A stretch of 64,000 bases of DNA from Lineus longissimus (GCF_910592395.1 NC_088308.1:4960001-5024000); one strand, 5' to 3'. Counted from the first letter of the stretch, positions 17,401 to 31,175 are shown. Numbers and translations: made by a program. The notes: generated by a model from the sequence alone, not told the origin.

Positions 17401-20400
17401 CAGTTGATCATATGTGCTCACCACAAACAGGCCAAACGTGGTCAATCACACAAATTTAACATGACTTTCATGTCTATTATTTCCTCACCAAAGCTTGCCG
17501 AGAAGGACAAAATATCATTGTCCTCAGAAAAGAGAGGATGTAACATTTTTGCAGAGACTTACTGAATTTGTGAGGGGTGCTGGTGAGGTATTTCTCTCTG
17601 GCGATCCAGTGTACAGGCTGTAGTTCTGACGCATTCGATCTCTCTACAAGACATCAAGTTATAGATGGTGGTTGGATTTCAAATCAAATGGTGAATGTGC
17701 AATGTACAATATTTGAATATATATAGAATCATGCCCTACCATGGACACAGTCTCTCTGAACATGCCAGACGCACACGGAAACACAACTCTTGATTCAAAC
17801 TAGATGGCAACTCTTTTGAAAATAACATGTATTTGCCCGTTCAGAAAAAAGTAAGCACTGTTCAGCTTTGCTCTCCATTGCTCTTCACGGGCTGAAAAAT
17901 AGCTTCCGTAGCAAATTGCAAATTCAACAGCATATTTTCAGTTCCTATTTTTACAGTGGATCTATATGGATGTTTGTACTAACAAAAAAAACATGAAAAA
18001 TTGTACGGTTCTCTTTAAAATACTTGCAAATGACACATTCTAAGCAACACTGAAAACTAATTTATGCAGACTGACATCAATGATTCCAACATTCTCTAAG
18101 AGATGGAGCGATATTGCATCCAAACTAAATCAAATACGACCACAACGAACCACAAATTTATACCAAACCAGAGTTAACATTCAATGATTCATACCCAAAG
18201 GTCTTATACGTAAATGAAGCAGCATGCTACAATACTGAAATCACCCAATTTTCATGCATACCTTAGTAATTTAAGAAGACGTTTTGACGTTCATTCAATC
18301 CCAATGGCCAAGGAGTTTGAAATTTGATGAGGGCAGATTTTGTTTACAATTATGTCACCCTCTATGGCTGCCTACTAGAGTGGTTTGACTATCAAAATGC
18401 ACTGTTTTATGAAAAGCATCCCAATTGTATTTATGGATGATTATTTCATAATTTAAAAGAAAATGAAAACATCGAAAAAGCAAATGTCGTAGCAGACAAC
18501 AAGAGAAGCAAACGAGAATGTGTATGGTTTAAACCTACATTTCGGTCAGACTTGCTAGACTGTAAATAAATGTTCGAGCATATCAATCATTAATGAAATT
18601 GATTTGTCATCTACTATCTAGGCAGGCCATCCAGAATGAGTGCGACATCTATCATTCATAACATATTTGATTATTGAACATACAGGATGTAGCAAAAGAA
18701 ATTCAACATCCTAAATATATTAATTGACACTGAATATTCAGTGAGGATATTTGCACAACATTCAGTTCACATATATTTGTGTAATCAAACTGAAAGTGTC
18801 TTTCAATTGTGCTAAAAAAATTATTCAGATTCAGAGCACTGGATTACTGTGCCGCACTTCTACGGATTGATAAATCACTGTATGAATTCTCACCTCTTTT
18901 TCCTTGCTCTCAGCTTCGCTCTGTGACAAAGCAATAGCCAACTGCAGTTCCTCTTCCTCTTGAAGCTCTTGTTCTTTTGTCGATCGCTGGGTGGGTGCAG
19001 GGCTCTAAAAGACAAACTTTATCAATAAGAATCTGCATTTACCATGATGGTCATGAGTTTGGAACCGTCCCTTAATTTGGGACAGAGGTCAATCGACGAC
19101 AGAGCTTCTCAATTCTGTGGTGTCGGAACTTGCATCACCTTGAAGTCGGTTGGAATAGAAATAATGAAGAACATGGCTAGTAAAGGTTGATAATTGACTA
19201 GGCACAGGTGATGTCAAGATCCAGAAGAAGTCCAATCAAGGAATGGGAGTAAACTTTACCAACCTGAGCCTGCTGAGACAGACTGCTTGACAGGTACTCT
19301 GAAGGCAGGTCATCTTCAGATGGTTTCCCTTTCACAGCAGATGATGGCCTAGAATATATATGGAAATCACTTTATCATTCAGAGCTCTGTGAATCAAACT
19401 GGCAATACTTGCTAATGGACAACCAATAACTAATTTGGCGGTTTATTGTATTCATTTTCGAAAAACCTGTCCTCTGCATGTCCCGAAAGAGGCTAGATTT
19501 TACCCCGGAGGCAATAAAACTATCAAGCAACCAAATCAGAAGCAATTATTAGTTTACCACTGCATATTTGATTCCCGATACTATAGATCCTGACAAAGTT
19601 TTGGACCAATGTTTCCAAAACAGAAACAATTTTAACTCACTTGTTTAGAAGTCCATAACAGCCATCACAAACACGCACTTCTTTCTCGATACCATATTTG
19701 GGTATGATAGACGTCTTGGCAGAACACTTAGCGCAGAAAATCTCTCCACAATTGCGACAATGGTGCTGAAAAAAAGAGGACAAATTAATCACGGATTCCA
19801 AATAATTTGGTTTACAACACAATGAACATTATCACATCAGTGGCAATTTCTTTTCAAGATCCTTAGATGTACACGTGTACCGGTAGTTCAATTTTAAGTC
19901 GGTTCTAAAGCTTGGAAGGCAGTGTAGAAGATAAGATGAATAGGGCTTTATAAGTTTACTCATACAGAACATGAAATCTTTTTTATAAAACATATTGTCA
20001 AATTAGAAGAGATCAAACTGGCTCACCTTGCGCTGGACCATTCCAAATGCCACCCGACATCTGTGGCAGACTTCACCATCTTTCCATTCTGGTGCTCTCT
20101 CAGCAGAAAACATGGCATCAGACTCTTTCAGAGCCGGGAAAGAATACCCTGAAATCATCAAAATTACAACTCACACAAGCTTCAAGAATATGCTTTATCA
20201 AGTATCGTATAAATGAGTTGTTGATGAAGGCAGCAGAAATTGCCATGTGTTGCACCTTCCATGATTAAGTCTCTTGGGCTAACACGTTACGAAGTAATTT
20301 TACATAATTATTGAGTGCATGAGCTGAGTGGCTCAGGACCCCCTTCATTTGCCGAGACAGGACTTCTCGGCCATTACATTGAATTTGCAGCTGATTGCAG

Positions 20401-22603
20401 TGACAGAAAAATTTGCAAGAAAGCGCTCAATAAGAAAGCAACAACTCTGCCTGAGCAATTGCTAATTTCGCCAAGTGAAAAATGGGCCAACTGCTTACCT
20501 TCGACCTTCATGAGGTGGAATGTATCCTGGACAGCTCGGAGACTAGGGTCGTTTCTGAACGCGTGTGACCACACCTGAATCAGTTCAAGGATCTTGGGTT
20601 TCACTGGATCAGTTCTTGTCTGAAAACAAGGGGGACATCTTAGCTTTTAGACTAGAGTATTCAGTAGACTTGTATAAATTCAAAGAATTTCTATTCGAAG
20701 AAACTTCAGGAAGCTTTTGTACAATGACAGTTCCAGAAAGAAGAGAAAATTAAGCTGGTACTATGTTTTGATAATATTATACCTTTGCCTGGTCTTTCAA
20801 GAATTCCATAAACTCCTTGCTGCCAACCTCTCCGTGGATAGTCGACCCACAATTTTTCACGGCAGATTCCAGAACCTAGAAAAACATTGAACAAAATTAA
20901 GTCACATCCAAAAAAATGTTTCTTTGGAGACAAAATGAGTTAATGACACAAGAACTAGTAATATGGTGAACAAACTGCACAGCTTAGTTCTTATATGAGG
21001 CGAACATCAGAGGTTTTAAAGATGAGATTAATGAAACGGCCAGGGGCCATTGTGCTCACCGTATAGATATTTGGTGCTTTGTAATTCATCCAGATTAAGA
21101 AACATTGTACATGTATAGTATATAGGTTAAACCAAAGTCGGTATGACATGTGATGTATCGTTGCTTGGAGTAAGTACCATAAGAATATCATCAAAAACAA
21201 GTCAATAATAAACGAGATATTGCACTTTTTACCTATTTTAGTTTTGGCCTCCTGGTGGCCGAGTTGAGTACCAGATCAGATCGAAATTCGGTGTCCGAGG
21301 TTACATGACGTAGGGAGTCATGTGTATCAAATTTCAAGTTCAAAGCTTTAGTGGTTAAGAAACGTGCCATAGTTACAATCAAACGACAAATTTACGCCAT
21401 TTGACCTCTGTGACCTTGAAAAGCAGGTCAGATCAAAAACTCATATGATATGTGATGTATCCTTGCTAGGAGAACCTACCATAAAAATGTTATTGAAAAC
21501 GAATCACTAAAAATAAGCAAGATATTGCACTTCTTACTTTTTCCATTATGGCCCCCTGGTGGCCGAATAAAGAATCAGATCGAGCCAAAATTTGGCATCA
21601 GAGGTTATCTGATGTAGGGGGTTATATGCACCAAGTTTCAAGTTCATAGCTTTACTGGTTAAGAAACGTGCCATAGTTTACACTCTAACGGCCAATTTAC
21701 GCCATATGACCTCTGTGACCTTGAAAAGTAGGTCAAATTGAAAACCCGTAAGATATGTGATGTATTCTTCCTAAGGGTACCTACCATAAAAATTTAATCG
21801 AAAACAAGTCACTTATAAGCGAGATATCACACTTTTTAGATTTCCACTTTTGGCCCCCTGGTGGCAAAGTTGAGAATCAGATCAAACTGAAATTCAGCAC
21901 CAGAGGCTATGTGATATAGGGGGTTATATGTACCAAGTTTCAAGTTCATAGCTTTAGTGGTTAAGAAACGTGCCATAGTTTACACTCTAACGGCCAATTT
22001 ACGCCATATGACCTCTGTGACCTTGAAAAGTAGGTCAAATTGAAAACCCGTAAGATATGTGATGTATTCTTCCTAAGGGTACCTACCATAAAAATTTAAT
22101 CGAAAACAAGTCACTTATAAGCGAGATATCACACTTTTTAGATTTCCACTTTTGGCCCCCTGGTGGCAAAGTTGAGAATCAGATCAAACTGAAATTCAGC
22201 ACCAGAGGCTATGTGATATAGGGGGTTATATGTACCAAGTTTCAAGTTCATAGCTTTAGTGGTTAAGAAACGTGCCATAGTTTACACTCTAACGGCCAAT
22301 TTACGCCATATGACCTCTGTGACCTTGAAAAGTAGGTCAAATTAAAAACCCGTATGATATAAGATGTATATTTACTATGAGTACCTACAACAAAAGTTTC
22401 ATCGAAAACAAGTCACTAATAAGCGAGATATCACAGTTTTTAGATATCCACATTTGGCCCCCTGGTGGCCAAGTAGAGAATCAGATCGGACAGAAATTTA
22501 GTGTCACGGGTCATCTGACCTAGGGGGTCATGTGTACAAAGTTTTAAGTTCATAGGCCTAGCGGTTAAGAAACGTGCCACTGTTTTTGAACTAGGATACG
22601 ACG

Positions 22604-22638
<35 letters not shown>

Positions 22639-24348
22639 ACGACCACGGACGACGGACACTGCGGTATTGTATAGACTCCCCTACGGTGAGCCAAAAATGA
22701 CTAACTGTAATATTTGTTTCAATCTTATTTTTTTTCATTTGCTGTCACCTCTGCTTTTCACAGTTACATGTACTCACTACAAGACTTTATTACCAGACTG
22801 ACTACAACTGCCCCTATACAATACATACATGATGCAGTCATACATACATGTACATGATGTAGTCTTGCAAACATGTAGTCATAACCTCACCTGAAGTGCA
22901 AACATGCACACATGAGGGTTCTCACTTGCCAACTTCTTCTTTATAGCAGCCAAAGCATACTTGGGCCTGGAAAAAGAAAATATAGGTTGCAGCATAATCA
23001 ATTCAGCTGCATCTTGAAACTTCAAGGTTTAAATTTGACACAATTCTGTGTCAGAGGATCAATGAATTTTAACCCTTGATAGGTTGCTTGTAAGCGCAAG
23101 ATGTTTAATTGCTGCAATGAAGCTAACAGGTTGAAAATTCCAGGGGGACAGCTATGGCAAAGGGTGTTACAACCACCATGGGTGATATGAATAAAGACCA
23201 GCAAATGGTTTTATCTAAAACTCCACGCACATTTACACTAGGCCTTTCTGTACAAAATTGTGGTAAAAGCATTTACTTGTCTTTATTCATATCGCCCAAT
23301 GTCATGAATATGGTAAGTTACACTAAAATGTTAAGCACTACTACAGACATTCATCATCATGATGACACACTGACAGTTGGTAAGATGCAGTCAGCAAGAA
23401 GAGACTTACGTAGCATCTCCTTGACGAATTGCATCACAGATGGTCAGAATAGCATCCCAATCAGGTTCGAGCAATAGTTGGCTGGTAGCTTTTTCTGAAA
23501 GATCAACAAAACATGAAATATTTAATTATTCTATCTATCCCTGTCCTAACCAGCACTCGACTGAACATTCTCAGCCAGCTGGGCAGTTGCAGATATCCTT
23601 GTACCAGTCGGAGGAAGTCGTTGACAGTAACAACAAACCAGCAGCAATCAAAGGTGCGTGGTCGCACACCACATATTCTTTTGTTGTGTCAATAGGTTTG
23701 TTTTGGCATTGAATGAGCACCTCCCATATGTGCGGTAATGCATAGCCTTAGCCTTATCTATTTCAATCATCCCTTCCTGTTCAGATAGCTCCCAAACACA
23801 GACCAGAACACCAGCTGTTCTCAAATCTTGACCCTTGACCGGATTTTGCTCTGCTGTATCCTGTCACTGGGGCCGAGCTTCATCTTCGATCGATATTCTC
23901 AGTACTCCACTGAAGGCACTATATTGAATGATTGCAGACCTTTCTTTTCTGGTCATCTTAGATCAGACATCTACCACTACCTGTCTACCAGTGCCTCAAC
24001 AGCACCAGTTTTTACCACCCTCAGTGCCTCACCAGTCAATGTCTGGACAATTGAATGACAACATTAGTATGGACAACATTTCCTAAAACACAGCCTGTCC
24101 AGTGTTGCAGCTGGTCAGCTCACAACAAGTGTGACCATCAATCATGACCGACAAGATGATGCACGGCCGGATGTACTGACTTTAGGGGTGACTTTTTCAC
24201 TTGTGAGTTGTATTTTGACTGAGGTTTAGGAAGGTGGAACGGAAAAGGCTGGAAATGAATGAACCAATACACATCAAACTCAACCAGAAATCACAACAGC
24301 TCACATACCTAAAGCTCGATCAAATGCAGAAGATCTACTAGAAAACAT
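14434..24348 (-). CDS. HGS: hepatocyte growth factor-regulated tyrosine kinase substrate (ESCRT-0)
   Basis: ESCRT-0 subunit that binds PI3P and ubiquitinated cargo on endosomes and recruits clathrin and TSG101. Minus-strand exons in order: 24309-24348, 23410-23494, 22891-22966, 20783-20875, 20499-20619, 20027-20148, 19641-19765, 19264-19348, 18894-19004, 17563-17643, 17157-17333, 16631-16841, 16279-16451, 15880-16017, 14971-15385, 14434-14651. All phases agree and give 756 aa (human 777). VHS is about 1-140. The FYVE domain, about 155-218, has all eight zinc cysteines (166, 169, 182, 185, 190, 193, 212, 215), RKHHCR at 178-183 and RVC at 210-212. The UIM at 265-281 keeps both A/S pairs of the double-sided type. 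PSAP at 355-358 should bind TSG101. A helical core spans about 380-540, then a Gln/Pro-rich tail ending LICFD, matching the human C-terminal clathrin motif LISFD. Confidence 0.97.
16985..17060 (-). repeat. tRNA-derived SINE-like fragment in HGS intron 11
   Basis: On the minus strand it carries TGGTATAGTTTAGA, close to an A box, and about 35 bp later GGTTCAACCC, close to a B box. The spacing suits a pol III promoter. It lies in the intron between HGS exons 11 and 12. No complete cloverleaf is evident. Confidence 0.4.
21040..22700. repeat. repeat element with ~302-bp internal satellite and (GAC)n tail
   Basis: Fills most of HGS intron 3. The word AAGAAACGTGCCA recurs at 21357, 21661, 21963, 22265 and 22567, a period of 302-304 bp and roughly 4.8 copies from about 21130 to 22590. 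Copies three and four look identical over about 300 bp, implying recent duplication. The array ends in a GAC/ACG trinucleotide run (about 22598-22640). The flanks GCTCACCGTA (left, 21054) and TACGGTGAGC (right, about 22682) are inverted repeats, suggesting one transposed unit. A diverged relative starts at about 37419. Confidence 0.85.
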
Positions 24349-24884
24349 GTTCAACGTAGATTCCTGACGGAATACTTTGAAAATGATATAATAATCACAA
24401 GGTTCTGACTGGCGATTTTAGTGCTTGTTGGCTGATCATACTCTGTCCCCCAATTCTGTGGTGAGGCCTCGATTTGGGATTTGTCATAAATACGTCACTG
24501 CGACAGAAGTCTATAAATAGATGGGGATGACCACGGCGTACACGTGCATGGGTGGTGTAAAGTGAAATATAGTCTCTCAAATCATAGAGTCCTTCATTAA
24601 TGTCTCTGATTGTTTATTGCTTCTCAGAACCTGTAGCATCTTGACGAGATAAACCATTCAATGTGAACTCAAATGACTGTGGCCATCTGAACTTGGCGAC
24701 ATGAATTTATAGTCATACTGGTGAAAAACCATTCTTAGGCCGATAGGCAATAGGGCCTATAGGCCTAATATCAAATATAAAAAGGTGCGAGCAATGAATG
24801 ATTTTAAAATCTTATGTTGTTGAATGTTGCAGCTTCCAGATGGACGGCCCTTATTCTGTGATAAAAATCCTTTCAACTGCAAGT
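24349..24884 (-). promoter_or_regulatory. HGS 5' flank / probable promoter
   Basis: The first coding exon of HGS begins at 24348 on the minus strand, so its 5' UTR and promoter should lie just above that coordinate. The sequence up to the foldback element at 24885 shows no coding exon. I see no clear TATA box. Upstream promoter function is inferred from position only. Confidence 0.35.
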
Positions 24885-25540
24885 GTATGGGCGGTTATTT
24901 CCGCATAAATAGAGGTTGTCTCAAATAGACATTTTATGTCGTGTTATGACTCGAATAGACGTTTGGTGGCGCTCGTTTTAACGGAGACGTACCTGAAATA
25001 AACATATTGTGTCGTATCTCAAATAGACATACACTCAAATAGACGTTTGGTGGCGCTTGTATCTCAAATAAAGCGCCACCAAACGTCTATTTGAGTGTAT
25101 GTCTATTTGAAAAGCGCCACCAAACGTCTATTTGAGTTATACACAAAAATCAGAAAACACGACAATATGTTTATTTGAGATACGAGCGCCACCAAACGTC
25201 TATTTGAGTGTATGTCTATTTGAAAAGCGCCACCAAACGTCTATTTGAGTTATACACAAAAATCAGAAAACACGACAATATGTTTATTTGAGATACGAGC
25301 GCCACCAAACGTCTATTTGAGTGTATGTTTATTTGAAAAGCGCCACCAAACGTCTATTTGAGTTATACACACAAATCAGAAAACACGACAATATGTTTAT
25401 TTGAGATACGAGCGCCACCAAACGTCTATTTGAGTGTATGTCTATTTGAAAAGCGCCACCAAACGTCTATTCGAGTCATAACACGACATAAAATGTCTAT
25501 TTGAGACAACCTCTATTTATGCGGAAATAACCGCCCATAC
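24885..25540. mobile_element. 656-bp foldback element with 113-bp internal tandem repeats
   Basis: The arms are perfect inverted repeats for 89 bp, from GTATGGGCGG at 24885 inward and its complement ending at 25540. AAGT at 24881-24884 and 25541-25544 looks like a 4-bp target-site duplication. The right half holds a 113-bp unit starting GCGCCACCAAAC at 25073, 25186, 25299 and 25412. The word AATAGACGTTTGGTGGCGCT and its complement recur throughout. There is no open frame of note. It lies about 540 bp upstream of the HGS start. Confidence 0.9.
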
Positions 25541-25544
25541 AAGT

Positions 25545-27335
25545 GACTCCACTTTTGAAACTTACAACTTACAAATTTACAGTGAGTACGACAGTATACA
25601 GGCATGCCGTACACATGTCCGAACTTTAGTTTCATGGTTTCCCGCAAGAAGAATGAGAAGGTCACCTGACATGGGGAATTCTTCAGTCCGTCAACGCATG
25701 CGCTATGAACACTACCACTCACCACAGACATGACAGAACAATTATTATGATCAGCCAACAAGCGATTTTAACAATGATGTCATTTCCCTAACGCAAATAA
25801 CAATTAACTTAATGATATGTGATCCTATATAATACTGACAAAAATATTCGGAAATAAATTAACTATGAGTGAAAAAATAAACTTTAATCGTGTTACATGC
25901 CTATTTTAGTTTTTAAAAGAAGAAACTGAGAAGTATGTTGTTAGTGGTATGTTTAACAATCTCGATATCAGTACGCGTGCACAATTTTACCCCCTGCACA
26001 CATTCCGGGCGCATGGGCTATTTATAGATGATAGGTCTCAGTAGCCAGTTGTGATCAGTTCGGGATTGTACCAAAAAACTAGTTCTTCAATCTCGCGTGA
26101 TTACCATGGATACAGATGGGCCTCCTCTATCCCTATTGCTACTTGTTCAAACGTAAATGTCCGATGTTTTTTGTGAAGGGGTAGCTCTGACCAGTTTCTT
26201 CTGTGCACTTACGCAGTGAGCAAGTACCGCATGCTATTTACAGCTCAAGAGGATGTTGACATCGACTGGTTCCTGTGAGATTGCACATGTTCTCAAGGTA
26301 AAATTTCGAGGGCAAAAAACTCAAACAAAATCCGCAACGACAGCCTATTTTTATATAAAAGATTGAACTAGTCGTCAGTTGGCTTTCTCAAGGTGATGAG
26401 TAGATGTGTATGAAATTTTTTTTCACCATCCTTGTTAATCTTGAAGTTATAAGGCATAAAGGTGAAATTTTTCAAATTTGCGTTAACATACAGGGTGTAT
26501 CATGCATTGTGCTGCATCAGTTTATCCATGACTGTATGTCTACACGACGTTGAAACTTGGACAGATGTATTCCACAAGTGACAAGCTATTCAGAAATGTA
26601 TAGGTTTGTGTGAGAGTAAGGTACTGCCAAGTCTACAGCCGCTGGAACAGGGGTATGCATGACATGACGTCGCGTCATTTTTTGAGGCAGGTAGGCCTGG
26701 CCTCCTCACCGGCTAGTGAGACCATAACATGGCGGAATATTTGCCGTTATTGGCAGAGTCTATAATCTTACGCTATTTCCGGTTGGAGATTGGGAGTCGC
26801 CTTGACGATTTCTGTCAACAATTTTTCATTGAAGCACTTTTCATGAGTTTGGTCCTTCTTTAGTGCATTAATGTGCACTTGACGTTTACATTTCTTCTGT
26901 TACACATTAGCTTTGATTTTAAGGTGATTATAAAATAACTGTAATTTGTATTTTATACTAATCACTGCCGTAAATAAGTGTGGGCATGAACATCATTCAA
27001 TCATGATGATGATGATGAAAACAAGTCATGCTCAGTCATGGACATGGTCAGGTTTTCTGCTTCTGTTCTGGTTCTGCCATGGCCCTGGGTCCTGTTTTCA
27101 TCAGTCATGTCATGTCACTTCATACTGATTGATGCATCCTGATTAATGATTTATTGATTAGGGTGAAGGATTCCTCATAGTGACATTGACAGGACAGTGA
27201 GTGAGTTTTGGCTTGAATGTTTCCAGTCACGAGATTCATCGTTATCACCAATCTAACATAGGGGCTTCTGTAATTATCTTACTTTTGCTTTTTCCATATT
27301 TGGGCACTAGGTGAGCAGCAAATTAAACCAGCAAG
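25545..27335. other. divergent intergenic region, CFAP96 5' flank
   Basis: No conserved exon was recognised. It contains a possible X-box-like palindrome at 26100-26113 and a short ATG-rich GATGAT run near 27003. The CFAP96 promoter and 5' UTR should be in the last several hundred bases. Confidence 0.4.
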
Positions 27336-30062
27336 ATGGCTGGTCACGGAAAGACGGACATGGAGAGAGTAGGTCTCTTCCAGGAGATGACCTATCACAC
27401 TATTGGAGACAAATATAAGAGGCCAGGAAGCAGTAAGTTCAGCAAGAATAATCGTCATCTTTATTGTTTAATTGGATATTCAGTGGAAAAACTTGTTTGC
27501 AGAGATACACGTGTGCGTGGCATCCATTGTTTTTGTGAAAATCTTAGAGGGCTCTCATGAAAGATAATGACTGATTTTGAATTGTTATCTGAGCATCAAA
27601 TTTGACAAGTAAAAAAGCCTGAAATATAATGCACTTGGTCAGACAATTCATCTTAATTTCCCCATTGACACAGGCACTACGCACTATTTTTTGTTTTGTT
27701 TGGCTGTAGGCATAGCTGTTTTGTATGTCCTTTATACTTGAATTTGATGAGTGAGCACATTGTGGACATAGACATAGACTGATAGAGGGTACTGTGAAAG
27801 GATTGATACTGGTAGGTTGCAATGTAAAATATCAACATTTCATCTTTACAGTCAATTTCAATGAAGCTTCAAGCAAAGGCAAACAGATGTTGCCTGGAGG
27901 GAGCAAGTCCAGGTCGGCTCTGCAGGCTGGTTATTTTGCTGACAAATTTGGCCGTACCATGGAAGGAGAGGCATACTCGGACCCTATTAAAATACGACGG
28001 CAATGGCGGTTGAAGGAACAAAAGAAAAATATAGGAAAAGCGTTTGTCCCAAATAGTGGTGAAAAACAGCCGTAAGTTGATAAAAATGCAACAACAAGAA
28101 GAGTATGGTAGTTATTTTGGGTCAAAATTAGCCATATGCCCACATTAGATGTCTGAGGCTTTTACTTCCAGAACCTAAATTCCTAACACTACACATCACT
28201 GATAATAAGCTGAATTTTAGCCCCACTTTTTGGTGTCACTTTAACCAATTCTACCTCGTGTTTCAGATCTGGCTTAGGAAGTCACTATGGTACCCTCTCT
28301 GGTCCAATACCCGCCTTTAGTCCAAATGCTCGAGCAAGAGGAGACAGGAAGGCCTCGGGAAGGAATTTTACAACTAATCCAGGAAAAAAAGGAACTGGCT
28401 ATGGGTAAGTTTTTCTGAAGTGCACACTTTGCTTGTTAATGTTACTGCAGGGCGTCTAAATTTTATGTGTTGTTATGTGATTTAGCCAGAAGTTGTAATA
28501 TACATGGAAGGGAAGATCAAAGTAGACAATTAGCTCTCTCTGAATTCTGGTGTCCCTTCCTTTCAGTTATGTACCAGTCACAATTGGAAAATATCATGAA
28601 CACAAGATTGATCCCTATGACAGAGCAAGAGAAACTTCAAAGGTTGGTATCAGAAATGACTAGATATTCAGCAGTGTTTAAGATGTAAGCTTCATTTAGA
28701 AATATGATGACACAGTTTTCTGTGTGGCACAGAACACCAGCCAATCCCTCATTTGGGAATTGGTTCACACGACGTCACATGACAATATACCTCATTGTCA
28801 ATATTACATTAAGTCGCCATCATGTGGTTAAGTTGTTTTATCGACACAGTGATGCCATGAAAATGATACATAGACTATTTGGCATGTTGAAGACATGACT
28901 CTGACTGAGGGCAGGAAGACCAGATGGGTGAAAAGGGCTACTGAACACTAGTTTACTAGGCTTTAAACCTCATTTTCCGAATTTTAAAATCTTTCATTAA
29001 TTTCTCCTCTGCTTTACAGAAAGACATGGAATCTCATAAGAGAGATATGAAGGGTGGAGCCTTCAAGCTCAATATGTCACCAAAGGCTTACTTTGATGAC
29101 AATCCATACAAGACAGAGAAACCATTGCCTCCAATTAGGAGTGGTTCTAGCAAAAAAGATGACAGTAAACCATTCAAACCCAGCTCACCTCCAAAGAACG
29201 TAAGTTTTAGCTGAGGTGGAGTGAGAAGTTTATACCGGTAACTTATCTCAAATAAGAATCATGATAAGACAATTTGCCACTGAAATTGCCCAAATAGTAA
29301 CACACCATGCTTATTCTTCAATATTCTTCATAGCATTTGCTTTCTGGTAGGCTGAATCGCTGTCTATGTCCCTTATAAATCTGATGGTCATCGCCTATCG
29401 AAAGCAGAGGACAGCGGCCTCATAAATGATGAACTGGTGTAGTCATAGAATGACAGCCCCATAACATGGTCAAAAGGTTGTGGCTTTGTTGCACAGTCAG
29501 CTCACTGCTTAATTGGTTTCCAAATATTATCATATTTCCTTTCAGCCTGGTGGTATGAAGGCTGGTACGTTCGACCCCTATCCTACTCACTCATCAGATG
29601 CCTACCAAGTGAAGATCAAGCGGCCAGTACATGTAGTAAACAACACAGGCAAGACATTCATGCCTTCACCTGGACCGAAATCAGCTCCAGTCTCCTCTAT
29701 TGTCAATTTGAATGTTTTGAAGTAAGTACCTGCAGCTTATTTTGTTTTAAAATATCACAGTTTCTCACTTTCTTGAATGATCAAATTTGGTCCATAAACA
29801 GGACAAAAAATATAGATTGTCATTCTCTCTACACTATGACTTTGACTGAGACTCAAGTCCTACAACACCAAATTAGAAAAACAACGTTTTGCTTTTTTTT
29901 TCTTCTTCATGGTTTCACATATGAAATAGATTTAGAGACTTGTTCAGGTACATCTTGGCTGCAGCTGTCCATCCATGCATGAATTTTATGTGATTCTTCC
30001 TTTGTTTCAGAACTGTGAATGTGCAGAACTACAAGACTATACGATCTGTGACCTGTGTATAA
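27336..30062 (+). CDS. CFAP96: cilia- and flagella-associated protein 96 (C4orf47 family)
   Basis: Member of the UPF0602/C4orf47 family, now CFAP96, linked to cilia and flagella; its mechanism is little known. Exons: 27336-27432, 27852-28071, 28267-28404, 28567-28642, 29020-29199, 29546-29721, 30011-30062. All junctions are in frame and give 312 aa, against about 309 in human. Family landmarks appear in order: TDMERVGLF near the N-terminus, then KQMLPGGSK, LQAGYF, NPGKKGTGYGY, FKPSSPPK, PGGMKAGTFDPYP, and a C-terminal NYKT. The ATG at 27336 follows GCAAG and begins the family's usual N-terminus. It is rich in Gly, Pro and Lys, with no transmembrane segment or signal peptide. HGS is divergent upstream; TMA16 converges from far downstream. 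Confidence 0.95.
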
Positions 30063-31175
30063 CAGAAAGATGTGTCATCAGCCGATTTGCTGCTTGTTCT
30101 CACCTCACACGAGTAAACAAACTGTTCTCCTGCGGTGTTTGTTTTTCTTTTCAAGAGTGCAGATTCTCTAGCGAGAAAGAAATTTGTGAGCCAAGAAAAC
30201 TTTTTGTTGGTGCCAGTAATTTGTTGTTCATTGACTCTGGGATGTGACAATTCATCATCTCATGATATCAGTTTGAAATGTCTGATGCCCAAAAATTGGC
30301 ACCATAGCAATTATATTTCTTCTATTTTGTGGATCAAACTGAGGTCAGTCTGCGAGGCCTATCTTTGGTTAGCCAGTTGGTTGTCAACACATTTGGAAGT
30401 AGACGATAGAACGGTCTGCAGCATAATAAGATCAGGAATAGAGAAAACTGCACTCAGTCCATCATTAGGTTTTCTGTGCGGTTAACCTTGCAACTGAGCC
30501 AGTCAACATTAGTGTATGTAGGACCATGTTTAATACTTTGGTTCTTTTTCAAGGACAAAACATATCATGAGAATTGTTAATATTGTAAATAGTTTTAAAA
30601 CACTCCGTCCAAGATGTTATTTTGTATAAATATGAAATTTAAGGCTTTTGTTGTGATTTAACCATTATATTTTCACTTTTCCTTTTCAAATGTTGATGTA
30701 AGTGTTTATATGCTTCAGGAGCACAAGCTTGTTTCTTTCAACTTATTAACTTTCTGCCTTTTTAGGCAGTTTTTAGATATTGCTTAAAAATCATGTAAGA
30801 TTTGAGTCTTGAATGTGTACAGAACTTACTGTCTTTGTGAAGACTTCAGCATAATTCAAGGCAAGACACCTGCGAGTTCTCCTGAAGTCATGTTACAAAA
30901 GCTACTTGGCTCCTATTTCACCAATGCACGTCCGTCAAATTTTGTTGGTGATCTTTTTGGGTGTGGGCTACATACATAAGATCTCCCTCGAAAATGCAAT
31001 TAATTTGTGATGACTGTTTCTTATGTTCCACTGAATTTATTAGCAGTGTGGCCAATAACAGTGTCAATAACTTTCATTTGTTGATATTGCTATTGTTACC
31101 GACTTGCGTGAAAGACATCCATCATGTTGTATCTTGTACCTTCTGAGAGATTTATATATAGAGTAATAAATATTT
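30063..31175 (+). other. CFAP96 3' UTR
   Basis: AT-rich non-coding sequence after the TAA at 30060-30062. An AATAAA at 31165-31170 is a candidate polyA signal. Short open frames here resemble nothing known. Confidence 0.4.

Noticed and set aside
25073-25500. CRISPR-like array of regularly spaced repeats
   Set aside because: The 113-bp units are contiguous with no unique spacers, lie in a foldback element, and the DNA is eukaryotic.
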